A stretch of 64,000 nucleotides of DNA, from contig NZ_JASTLC010000001.1 of assembly GCF_030499575.1 (NCBI RefSeq), positions 4,798,001 to 4,862,000 on the forward strand. The letters run 5' to 3'. The translations under genes were made by a program, and so were the position numbers. The notes under the pieces were generated by a model. It worked only from the letters and a program-made list of their open reading frames with translations, was not told the DNA's origin and did no database searches. Numbering within the stretch: the stretch's first letter is position 1; each line of letters begins with the position of its first letter. This document shows positions 25,678 through 34,747 of the stretch, one piece after another. Origin of the DNA: Streptomyces sp. DG2A-72 (GTDB lineage: Bacteria; Actinomycetota; Actinomycetes; Streptomycetales; Streptomycetaceae).

Positions 25678-26447
25678 GTACGGTGACCACTCCCGCGGGG
25701 CGCATGGCCGCCCTCGCCCGCGCCGAGCTGACGCTGCTCGGGCGCAGCAAGGCCACGCTCGTCTCGGCGCTGTTCGTACCGCTGGTGGTGCCGATCAGTG
25801 TGCGGTCGGCGTTTCCGGAGGGGGAACTCGAGGAGGTCGGGCTCACCGTCGGGCTGGTGATGCTGAACGCCGCGATCGGTTTCTCGCTGCTGTTCGCCGT
25901 GTACTCGGCGCTGGTCGGCGTCTTCACCTCGCGGCGTGAGGAACTCGTCCTCAAGCGGCTGCGCACAGGGGAGCTGCGGGACTCGGAGATCCTGGCGGGT
26001 GCCGCGACGCCGGCCTCGGTGATCGGGCTGGTGCAGTGCCTGCTGCTTGCGGTCGGCTGCTCGGCTCTGCTCAATGTCCCGGCGCCCAAGGCCGTGTATC
26101 TCGCCGTTCTGGGAGTGCTGTTGGGAGTGGTGATGTGTGTGGCGCTGGCGGCCGTCACCGCCGGCTACTCGCGGACCGTGGAGAGCGCGCAGGTCACCAC
26201 GCTGCCCCTGCTGTTCATCTCGATGCTCGGCTCCGGCATCGCCATCCCGCTGGAAATGCTGCCCGACCGGCTGGCCTCCGTCCTGGAGCTGCTGCCGCTG
26301 TCGCCGGTGATGAAGCTGGTGCAGGGCGGCTGGAGCGGGGAGCTCTCGGCCAGCGAGGCGCTCGGCTCCATGACGCTCGCGCTGGCCTGGACCCTGGTTG
26401 CCGTGTTTGCTGTACGGCGGTGGTTCCGGTGGGAGCCGCGGCACTGA
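25674..26447 (+). CDS. ABC-2 type transporter permease
   Basis: The product has 257 residues from GTG 25674, overlapping the ATPase stop. About six hydrophobic segments are seen, with VSALFVPLVVPISVRSAF near the N-terminus and the ABC-2 feature PLLFISMLGSGIAIPLEMLP in the second half. It forms the membrane channel with the preceding ATPase. An upstream in-frame extension exists but lies inside the ATPase gene and is not used. Confidence 0.92.
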   Translation: MSTVTTPAGRMAALARAELTLLGRSKATLVSALFVPLVVPISVRSAFPEGELEEVGLTVGLVMLNAAIGFSLLFAVYSALVGVFTSRREELVLKRLRTGELRDSEILAGAATPASVIGLVQCLLLAVGCSALLNVPAPKAVYLAVLGVLLGVVMCVALAAVTAGYSRTVESAQVTTLPLLFISMLGSGIAIPLEMLPDRLASVLELLPLSPVMKLVQGGWSGELSASEALGSMTLALAWTLVAVFAVRRWFRWEPRH

Positions 26448-26464
26448 CGGACGGGAGCGAGGGT

Positions 26465-27688
26465 ATGCGGGGGCCGGAGCGCTGGTGGCGGGGGAAGAGC
26501 ACGCCGGCGAAGGTGGAGACGTATACACGGTGGTCGTACCACAGCCTCCCGGCGGTCGAGATCGCGACCGCCGGGCTGGCCGTCTTCGGCGACGCGGGGC
26601 TCAAGCTCGCGGGGTGGCTGTTCGTGACAGTGTGCGCGCATGCCCTGCTCGGCACAGTCACCGTTGCCCGGGCACTCGACTGGACGCGCGGGCGTCGCCC
26701 GCAACCCCTGCGGCTGCTGTGGGCGCTGGGGGTGGTCACGGCCCTGATCGCGGCCGGCGCGCTGCTCCTCGCCGATATCAGCTCTGGCGACTCCGACGCC
26801 GACGCCGCGGCCGGCGGCCTCTTCGCCACGGTGGTGATCTCCGGTGTCGGCATCATCGCGCTCGGCATCCGCGGCCGGCGGAGTGTGCTGATGCTTGTGG
26901 CGGGTTTCACCGCGGGCGCCGGTCTTGTGGCGCTCCTGCTGGATGCCCCCGCGGGCGCCGCGCTGGGCACGTCCGTCGCGGTCCTGGCCGGGTCCGGCTT
27001 CCTCGCCTTCGCGTCTGTCTTCTCCGTCTGGCTGCTCAACGCCGTCTACGCACTCGACGATGCCCGGGAGACCCGCACCCGGCTCGCCGTCGCCGAGGAG
27101 CGGCTCCGCTTCGGGCGGGATCTGCATGACGTGATGGGGCGGAATCTCGCGGTGATCGCGTTGAAGAGCGAGCTGGCCGTGCAACTGGCACGGCGGGGGC
27201 GGCCGGAGGCCGTGGAACAGATGATCGAGGTGCAGCGGATCGCGCATGAGACACAGCGGGAGGTGCGGGATGTCGTACGGGGATATCGGGAATCCGATCT
27301 TTCGGTCGAACTCGCCGGTGCGCAGGGGGTGTTGACGGCGGCCGGGATCGACTGCGAGGTGTCCGGCTCGATCGAGGGACTGCCGGTCGACGTGCAGTCG
27401 GCGCTCGGGTGGGTGGTGCGTGAGGCGACGACGAATGTGCTGCGGCATGGGGACGCCGGGCGCTGTGAGGTGTCCGTGCGGATGAGGGAGGGGCGGGTGG
27501 CACTGACCGTGGAGAACGACGGGGCCCGTACGGCGTCCGGCTCCGGTGGTTCGGGGCTGGCGGGGCTGCGGGAGCGGCTGGCGGCGGTGGACGGGACGCT
27601 GGAGGCGGGACGGGTGCGGGAAGGCGTGTTCCGGCTGGTGGCCGAGGTGCCGGTGACTACGGCTGTGGTCAGTGGGGTCGCTTCATGA
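26465..27688 (+). CDS. NarL/DesK-type sensor histidine kinase
   Basis: The product has 407 residues from ATG 26465, with GAGCGAGGG upstream. Five or six membrane helices occupy residues 25-195. The HisKA_3 phosphoacceptor His221 lies in RFGRDLHDVMGRNLAVIALK. The compact HATPase has GWVVREATTNVLRHGDAG (N box) and GSGLAGLRERL (G box). It probably senses membrane state or a compound bound in the membrane and phosphorylates the next gene's product. The stop overlaps the regulator start by 4 bases (ATGA). Confidence 0.94.
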   Translation: MRGPERWWRGKSTPAKVETYTRWSYHSLPAVEIATAGLAVFGDAGLKLAGWLFVTVCAHALLGTVTVARALDWTRGRRPQPLRLLWALGVVTALIAAGALLLADISSGDSDADAAAGGLFATVVISGVGIIALGIRGRRSVLMLVAGFTAGAGLVALLLDAPAGAALGTSVAVLAGSGFLAFASVFSVWLLNAVYALDDARETRTRLAVAEERLRFGRDLHDVMGRNLAVIALKSELAVQLARRGRPEAVEQMIEVQRIAHETQREVRDVVRGYRESDLSVELAGAQGVLTAAGIDCEVSGSIEGLPVDVQSALGWVVREATTNVLRHGDAGRCEVSVRMREGRVALTVENDGARTASGSGGSGLAGLRERLAAVDGTLEAGRVREGVFRLVAEVPVTTAVVSGVAS

Positions 27689-28293
27689 CCGTCCGGCTGC
27701 TGCTCGCCGACGACGAGCACCTCATCCGGGGCGCACTCGCCGCGCTGCTCGCGCTGGAGGACGATCTCCTGATCGTTGCCGAGGCGGCCACCGGACCGGA
27801 GGCGCTGGCGATGGCCCGGGCGCATGCGCCGGACGTCGCCGTGCTCGATCTTCAGATGCCCGGCGCCGACGGTGTGAAGGTCGCCACATCGCTACGGACC
27901 GAACTGCCGGAGTGCCAGGTGCTGATCGTGACCAGTCATGGCCGGCCGGGGCATCTGAAGCGGGCGCTCGCGGCCGGTGTGCGCGGGTTCGTCCCGAAGA
28001 CGGTGAGCGCGCAGCGGCTCGCGGAGGTCATCCGTACGGTGCACGCCGGGAACCGTTACGTCGACCCGGAGTTGGCCGCCGACGCGATCTCCGCCGGGGA
28101 CTCGCCGCTGACCGCGCGCGAGGCCGAGGTGCTGGAACTCGCCGCCGACGGGGCGCCCGTATCGGAGATCGCGGAGCGGGCCGCGCTGTCGCAGGGGACC
28201 GTACGGAACTATCTGTCGTCGGCCGTCTCCAAGCTCGGGGCGGAGAACCGGCATGCGGCGGTACGGCTCGCGCGTGAGCGAGGTTGGGTATAG
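27685..28293 (+). CDS. NarL/FixJ-family response regulator
   Basis: The product has 202 residues. The receiver domain has the acidic pair DD9-10, phospho-acceptor Asp55 in VAVLDLQMPG and Lys in GFVPKTV. The LuxR-type HTH is SPLTAREAEVLELAADGAPV then SQGTVRNYLSSAVSKLG. It should activate the upstream ABC exporter when phosphorylated by the coupled kinase. Its 3' end lies 23 bases before a tRNA-Gly. Confidence 0.95.
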   Translation: MTVRLLLADDEHLIRGALAALLALEDDLLIVAEAATGPEALAMARAHAPDVAVLDLQMPGADGVKVATSLRTELPECQVLIVTSHGRPGHLKRALAAGVRGFVPKTVSAQRLAEVIRTVHAGNRYVDPELAADAISAGDSPLTAREAEVLELAADGAPVSEIAERAALSQGTVRNYLSSAVSKLGAENRHAAVRLARERGWV

Positions 28294-28316
28294 TTGCTCT
28301 CGCGCCACGGCGCAGT

Positions 28317-28389
28317 GCGGACGTAGCTCAGTTGGTAGAGCGCAACCTTGCCAAGGTTGAGGTCGCGAGTTCGAGCCTCGTCGTCCGCT
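28317..28389 (+). tRNA. tRNA-Gly (anticodon GCC), second copy
   Basis: All 73 bases match the gene at 24516-24588. A TATAGT -10-like box lies about 25 bases upstream, inside the end of the response regulator gene. A bidirectional terminator follows. Confidence 0.97.
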
Positions 28390-28395
28390 CTGTGT

Positions 28396-28428
28396 GAGAC
28401 CCCGGTCGGTTCCTCCGACCGGGGTCTC
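28396..28428. terminator. Bidirectional terminator between tRNA-Gly and purC
   Basis: A 14-bp perfect stem (28396-28409 with 28415-28428) with a 5-base loop serves both the tRNA and the convergent purC, whose stop is 7 bases away. Confidence 0.85.
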
Positions 28429-28434
28429 CCGCGT

Positions 28435-29334
28435 TCATGCCCAGCTCGTGCCCGTCAGCCGCTCGTAGGCCTCCAGGTACTTGGCGCGAGTCGCGTCCAC
28501 CACGTGCTGGGGCAGCGCCGGCGGCGGCTGCTCGCTCTTGCGGTCCCAGCCGGACTCCGGCGAGGTCAGCCAGTCACGCACGAACTGCTTGTCGTACGAC
28601 GGCTGCGGGCGCCCCGGCTGCCACTGGTCGGCCGGCCAGAAGCGGGAGGAGTCCGGGGTGAGGACCTCGTCGGCGAGGACCAGGTCGCCGTTGTCGAAGC
28701 CGAACTCGAACTTCGTGTCCGCCAGGATGATCCCGCGGTCACGGGCGATGGCGCGACCGCGGCCGTAGACGGTGAGGGTGGCCTGGCGCAGCCGGGCGGC
28801 GGTGTCGGCGCCGACCTGGCGGGCGACCTCCTCGTACGACACGTTCTCGTCGTGCTCGCCGACGGCCGCCTTGGTGGCGGGCGTGAAGATCGGGGCGGGG
28901 AGCTCCGAGCCGTCGCTCAGCCCCTCGGGGAGGGCGAGGCCGCAGACGGTGCGGGACTCGTTGTACTCGGCGAGGCCCGAGCCGGTGAGGTAGCCGCGGG
29001 CCACGCTCTCGACGGGGATCATCTGGAGGGACTGGCAGATGAGGGTGCGGCCTTCCCATCCGGCGGGGGCGCCGGCGGGCAGGTCGGTGCTCAGGACGTG
29101 GTTGGGGATCAGGTCGGCGACCTGGTCGAACCACCACAGGGAGAGCTGGGTGAGGACACGGCCCTTGTCGGGGATCTCTGTCGGCAACACCCAGTCGTAC
29201 GCGGAGATGCGGTCGCTGGCGACCATCACGAGGTCGCCCGCCTCGTTCTGGTACAGGTCGCGCACCTTGCCGGTGTGCAGATGTACCAGACCCGGAACCT
29301 GGAGGGGCTCGGGCTTTTCAACGAATCCGGACAC
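28435..29334 (-). CDS. purC: SAICAR synthase (phosphoribosylaminoimidazole-succinocarboxamide synthase)
   Basis: The product has 299 residues. LHTGKVRDLYQNEAGDLVMV is the nucleotide-binding start and VESVARGYLTGSGLAEY the conserved central motif; ILADTKFEFGFDNGDLVLAD completes the site. It joins CAIR and aspartate to SAICAR using ATP. It is a single gene here, separated from the other pur genes, with a small CTCCCG-TATG-CGGGAG hairpin in its upstream region. Confidence 0.97.
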   Translation of the reverse strand: MSGFVEKPEPLQVPGLVHLHTGKVRDLYQNEAGDLVMVASDRISAYDWVLPTEIPDKGRVLTQLSLWWFDQVADLIPNHVLSTDLPAGAPAGWEGRTLICQSLQMIPVESVARGYLTGSGLAEYNESRTVCGLALPEGLSDGSELPAPIFTPATKAAVGEHDENVSYEEVARQVGADTAARLRQATLTVYGRGRAIARDRGIILADTKFEFGFDNGDLVLADEVLTPDSSRFWPADQWQPGRPQPSYDKQFVRDWLTSPESGWDRKSEQPPPALPQHVVDATRAKYLEAYERLTGTSWA

Positions 29335-29373
29335 GGTTCCTCCCCGTGGTGATGTCCAAGTGAGCTGATTCTC

Positions 29374-29389
29374 CCGTATGCGGGAGTGA
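29374..29389. promoter_or_regulatory. Small inverted repeat upstream of purC
   Basis: CTCCCG (29374-29379) and CGGGAG (29384-29389) flank TATG, 40 bases before the purC start. It could be an operator or a hairpin limiting read-through from the neighbour. Confidence 0.35.
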
Positions 29390-29405
29390 TCTTGGACAGG
29401 GGGCT

Positions 29406-30905
29406 TCAGTCACGTTTGCAGATGCGGTCCAGGAGGTTGGCCGTGGCCCGCTGGATACGGGGGTCCACGTGGCCGGGGCGGTCGAGAGCCGGGGACCAGG
29501 CGAACGTTCCGGACGCGAAGACCAGGGCGCCCGAGGGGGCTCGGTAGAGGGAGGTCTCCTGGTGGCGTAAGGCGCCGTTGCTGTCGCTGTACGGGGAGTG
29601 GGCGAGCAGGATGCGGTTCTCGTGCTCGGGGAGCGGGGTGCGCGGGAAGTAGCGGTCGGCCTCGCCCGCGACCAGGCCGTCGATCTCGTCGCCCTCGTGC
29701 GCGCCGGTCGCCTCCCACAGCCAGTGCTCGGCGTTGCGGACGATCAGGGGGTGCGGCTCGGGGACGCGGCCCGCGTACTGGATGCCGACGAGTTGCTGCT
29801 CGGGGCGGTCGATCTCGCGCCAGAGGACCGGCCTGCCCGGTCCTTTCCGTTTCCGGCAGGTGAGCAGGCGGTCGGGGACGCCGGACGGGGACGGCGCCAA
29901 CTCCACTTGCCAGTACATGGTGTTGGCGGAGAGGAAGACCAGGGAGGTGCCCTGCTCGCGGGCGAGTTCCGTGGTGCGGCGCATGGCCGGCGACCAGTAC
30001 TCGTCGTGGCCGGGGAAGACCAGGCCCCGGTAGCGCGCGGGGTCGACCAGGCCGGCGTGCAGGTCGCGGGCGTCGGCATAGGCGAGGTCGTAGCCATAGC
30101 GCTCGGCCCAGCGGATGAAGTCGTAGGCGTGGCCGACGTGGAGGGGGAGGCCCGCGCCGGCGTACGGGCGGTCGAAGGAGACGGTGGTCGCGGCGTCGGC
30201 CTCGCCCAGCAGGCGGCCCTGCTCGTCCCAGGCGTGGTAGAGGCTGGCGCCGGTGCGGCCGTCCTCCGGGTAGAGGTTGTAGGCCTGCCAGGTGATGTCG
30301 GGCAGGAGGAGCAGCAGGTCCGCGGGGTGGTTGTCGCGGACGGTGAACGGAACGTGGGAGCGGTAGCCGTCGGCGGTGGTGAGGACGGCGACGTAGGCGC
30401 CGATGCTCCAGTAGGAGGGGATCTGCAGCCGCCAGGACAGCCACCAGTGGTGACAGGAGACGGTTCGGTCGGCGGTGAGCGGGGGTGGCTGGACGATGCC
30501 GGACAGGCGGGGGCTGGTGGTGATCTTGGCTGCGCCGTCGCCGCCGTAGTGGCCGATGCGGTAGACGTCGACGCCGAATTCCTGGGGCGGGTCGACGGTG
30601 ATGTGGAAGTCGATGGCCTCGCCGGGGGCGACCGCACCGGTGGAGGCGAAGCCCTTGATCTGGCGCTTGACGTCGTCGGCGGCGCGCGGGCCGCCGCCGG
30701 TGGCCGAACGCGGCGCGGGGACGCGGGGGTTCTCGCCGGTCGGCTGCGCGGGGCTCGGATCGACGTACCAGGGGACAACCTGGCCGGTGTCGTCGAAGTA
30801 GGTCTCGCTGCCGCGCAGCCAGGGGACGGGGCCCTGACCGAAGGGGTCCGTGACCGCGTGCGCCAGCGCGCCCGACTCCCAGCGGCGAATCTGCTGCGAC
30901 GCCAT
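29406..30905 (-). CDS. N,N-dimethylformamidase beta-subunit-like protein
   Basis: The product has 499 residues from ATG 30905, with GGAGGGGA upstream. The sequence contains VYRIGHYGGDGAAKI, WLSWRLQIPSYWSIGAYVAV, GYRSHVPFTVRDNHPADLLL, PDITWQAYNLY and VFPGHDEYWSPAMRR, the hallmarks of the DMFase large-subunit C-terminal family, which has a glutamine-amidotransferase-like fold. No signal peptide is seen. Real formamidase activity is unproven for the Streptomyces relatives; the domain is also found in secreted or surface proteins. It stands alone between purC and the membrane gene. Confidence 0.82.
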   Translation of the reverse strand: MASQQIRRWESGALAHAVTDPFGQGPVPWLRGSETYFDDTGQVVPWYVDPSPAQPTGENPRVPAPRSATGGGPRAADDVKRQIKGFASTGAVAPGEAIDFHITVDPPQEFGVDVYRIGHYGGDGAAKITTSPRLSGIVQPPPLTADRTVSCHHWWLSWRLQIPSYWSIGAYVAVLTTADGYRSHVPFTVRDNHPADLLLLLPDITWQAYNLYPEDGRTGASLYHAWDEQGRLLGEADAATTVSFDRPYAGAGLPLHVGHAYDFIRWAERYGYDLAYADARDLHAGLVDPARYRGLVFPGHDEYWSPAMRRTTELAREQGTSLVFLSANTMYWQVELAPSPSGVPDRLLTCRKRKGPGRPVLWREIDRPEQQLVGIQYAGRVPEPHPLIVRNAEHWLWEATGAHEGDEIDGLVAGEADRYFPRTPLPEHENRILLAHSPYSDSNGALRHQETSLYRAPSGALVFASGTFAWSPALDRPGHVDPRIQRATANLLDRICKRD

Positions 30906-31129
30906 GATCGCTCCCCTCCCTTGGGCCCCCGTGTTCGTACGTCCTGTGCGTGTCTCGTGTGCCTGTCTTATGTCGCAAGCCCTTGCCATGTGCGCGATCG
31001 GTCCCAGCACATCACATAACGCACGCAGGCTGTCACTATTCGTTGCGAATTGGCCGAAAGTGGAATCCGAGCTTCCGGCCGGGTTTGGCCTCCAGTGGGG
31101 TCCGGGGGCCTGGTCTCCGATCGGGTCCG

Positions 31130-32920
31130 TCAGACGAGGCGGACCGGCTTCTCCGGGCGTATCCCCGACTCCACCAGCCAGGCCCGCAGCGGGGCCGGGT
31201 CGCCGTCCTCGATCAGGCTGAGGACTCTGGGGGTCAGATCGGCGGCACGCTCTCCGTTGACGACGAGGGACGGGCCGTCGAGCCAGTCGAGGCCGGGAGT
31301 CGCCCCCGCGGTGTCCATCGCGGCGCAGCACACCATCGCCGTGACGTGGTCGGCGAGCAGCTCGCGGGCGGTGCGGGGCGGTTGCAGCGGGAAGAGCGGG
31401 AGCGTGCCGTCGTCCCAGAGGGCGGTGTCCGGGCCCTGGCCGGCGGTCGCCGCCTTTCGGTCGGCAGGCGTCGCGGCTTCCTCTCGGGCCAGTTCGGCGG
31501 TGAGGCCTGCGGCGAGGGCCGAGGTGCGTTCGTTGTCCGCGGCGGTGTCGGTGTCCATGTCGGGGCCGGCGTCGGTGTCGGTGTCTATGTCGGCGTCGGT
31601 GTCGGGGCCGGGGCTGACGTCGGTCTCGGTGGCCGAGGTGGCCGACAGGTGGTCGAGGACGCGGGAGAGGGTGGGGCCGTGGGCTTCCGGGGCGGTGTGG
31701 CCGGGGGAGCGGCGGACGCCGAGGGCGTCCAGGACACGGTGGAGGCGGGCCGCGTCGGTGCGCCATTTGCGGTCGACGACCTCCTCCGGATACTCCTGCC
31801 AGTCCACCGGGGACCAGTCCGGGCCGGGCTCGGCGGGGCCGCCGTGGAAGAGGCGGGCGGCGAGGAGTGAGGCGGCCTCGTCCACCGCACCGGGCTCTTC
31901 GAGCAGGTCACAGGCGGGGCGCTCGCCCAGCCGTGAGGCGAAGCCCTCGGCCAGCCGGTCGCGGCGGGACAGCTCGGTCAGCGCGGCCACGACGCCCGCG
32001 TCCAGCCGGGACGGCCAGCGCCCCATCCGCCAGGCGGGCAGCGCGACCCGGGTCAGCAGCCGGTCCCAGCCCGCGTACGCCAGCCCCACCTGCTCCTGCG
32101 CGACGATCCGCAGCCCGTAATCCACAGCCTGTGCACGCTCGGCAGCCGCGGCGGCCACGCCCCGCTCCATCTCGGCCGCATGCCCCCGGCAGCTCCGCAG
32201 CAGCACGCGCGCCACCCAGCCCACTCCCGCGAGCACCGTGCGCGCCACGGGCCCACGATGAGGCGCCGAGGTGACGGCCACCGCAGCGTCCAGACCCCGT
32301 ACGAAACGGCGGGCCGCCGCTATGTCGGGGTGCGCCGACGGTCCCGTACCGGCGACGACCGGGGCGAGGACCGCGCGCAGCTCGCCGACGCGCATCCACC
32401 ACAGGAACGGGGAGCCGATGACGAGGACGGGTGCTGTGGCACTGCGGCGGTGGGCGTGCCTGCCCAGGCCCGCTATCTCGTCGCCTTCCTCCGGCGGGGG
32501 CGGGCCCTGGGACAGATGTGTACGGTCCTCCAGCCAGCTGTCGCAGTCCGGTGTGAGCGCTATGGCGGAGGGGGCCGGGACGTCGAGGCGGTCGGCGAGA
32601 TCGCGCACCATTCGATACAGATCCGGCGCCGATTCCTCGCCGATCGGGACCGTCGGGCTCACCGCGGGGCGGGAACGGGCGACGACCAGCGCGATGCCGC
32701 CGGCGGCCAGCAGCACGAGCACGGCGAGCGGCGTCACGATCCAGCGCGTGGTGTGCCAGCCCGCGCCCGCGAGATGGCCGGTGGACACGCCGGCCAGCAA
32801 CACCACGGCGAGTGCCGCGGGCAGCAGTGCGACGGCCAGCGCCCGGCTGCGGATGTGCAGCACGGCGAGAGCCCTGGAGCGCGCGGACTGCGTGCCCGCC
32901 TCCCCACCCATACCGGTCAT
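31130..32920 (-). CDS. Membrane protein resembling an M48 peptidase that has lost its zinc site
   Basis: The product has 596 residues. Two membrane helices lie near residues 28-48 and 60-80, then a domain with IGSPFLWWMRVGELRAVLAP, closely like the M48 segment that precedes HExxH. At the expected zinc motif the sequence reads PVVAG (residues 187-191), so no metal site is possible. A Asp/Thr-rich linker (DTDADIDTDTDAG) lies near residue 450 and a Leu/Pro-rich region follows. I infer an inactive, perhaps scaffolding relative of HtpX-type proteases. It is common beside purD in Streptomyces, from memory. Confidence 0.65.
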   Translation of the reverse strand: MTGMGGEAGTQSARSRALAVLHIRSRALAVALLPAALAVVLLAGVSTGHLAGAGWHTTRWIVTPLAVLVLLAAGGIALVVARSRPAVSPTVPIGEESAPDLYRMVRDLADRLDVPAPSAIALTPDCDSWLEDRTHLSQGPPPPEEGDEIAGLGRHAHRRSATAPVLVIGSPFLWWMRVGELRAVLAPVVAGTGPSAHPDIAAARRFVRGLDAAVAVTSAPHRGPVARTVLAGVGWVARVLLRSCRGHAAEMERGVAAAAAERAQAVDYGLRIVAQEQVGLAYAGWDRLLTRVALPAWRMGRWPSRLDAGVVAALTELSRRDRLAEGFASRLGERPACDLLEEPGAVDEAASLLAARLFHGGPAEPGPDWSPVDWQEYPEEVVDRKWRTDAARLHRVLDALGVRRSPGHTAPEAHGPTLSRVLDHLSATSATETDVSPGPDTDADIDTDTDAGPDMDTDTAADNERTSALAAGLTAELAREEAATPADRKAATAGQGPDTALWDDGTLPLFPLQPPRTARELLADHVTAMVCCAAMDTAGATPGLDWLDGPSLVVNGERAADLTPRVLSLIEDGDPAPLRAWLVESGIRPEKPVRLV

Positions 32921-33191
32921 GATCGGTCGTCACCCCCTCACTGCTGTCCCGAACGGCGGCAAGTGCGGCGCCCGCCGTGACGGTGCCCGTCACCGTGGTC
33001 GCCGCCGACTGCCCTGGCGTTGCTCACTCCCCCACTGTGGCACCCGCCACTGACATCGCAATGCCGGTGGGCCAAGTGCCGGAACGCTTGCGCCGCACCC
33101 TAGTTGGGGCCCCGGCCCTCGTCAGCGGTATGGGGCACCGGTCACTCGATGGAATGGCTTTGGGGAAAGGTGGATGACGGACAGCGAGGAT
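32921..33191. other. Intergenic stretch without a clear gene
   Basis: About 270 bases upstream of the M48-like gene. A 66-codon plus-strand frame (32977-33177) has poor support. I see no strong repeats other than the following terminator. Confidence 0.4.
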
Positions 33192-33225
33192 CAGGCCCCG
33201 AATCCGTAGACGGATTCGGGGCCTG
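33192..33225 (-). terminator. Terminator of purD
   Basis: A perfect 15-bp stem (33192-33206 with 33211-33225) closes a TAGA loop about 95 bases beyond the purD stop. No T run follows. Confidence 0.7.
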
Positions 33226-33320
33226 AGGGGTTGGCCGATGACCGGGTTTTGGGCGGTTGTGAGTGGTTTTTCGGGTCCAGGTGTGCGGTTGACCATCCCT
33301 GCCCGGCCGCCGCTGATGGC

Positions 33321-34571
<1,251 letters not shown>

Positions 34572-34659
34572 GGGGTCAGCCTAACCGGCGGGGAGCTGCG
34601 TGAATTGTGCGGGTTGCTGAGGGGCGGGGGGTTGTTCGACTGGAGGATCCTCCGAGGTG

Positions 34660-34700
34660 CCGGTTCCATGCCGGTCCCATGCCGGTCCCATACCGGTGCA
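34660..34700. repeat. 11-bp tandem repeat between purD and dnaX
   Basis: CCGGTTCCATG, CCGGTCCCATG and CCGGTCCCATA run head to tail from 34660 to 34692, with a partial fourth unit CCGGTGCA. It lies in the spacer downstream of the dnaX stop and upstream of purD. Confidence 0.8.
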
Positions 34701-34747
34701 TCCCGGCGTCTCCGGGAGACGGCCCCGACTCGTTCCCCACTCGCTCC

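Noticed and set aside
32977..33177. 66-codon plus-strand frame between the M48-like gene and purD
   Set aside because: It has no ribosome site or similarity I recognise, and it overlaps promoter-like DNA.
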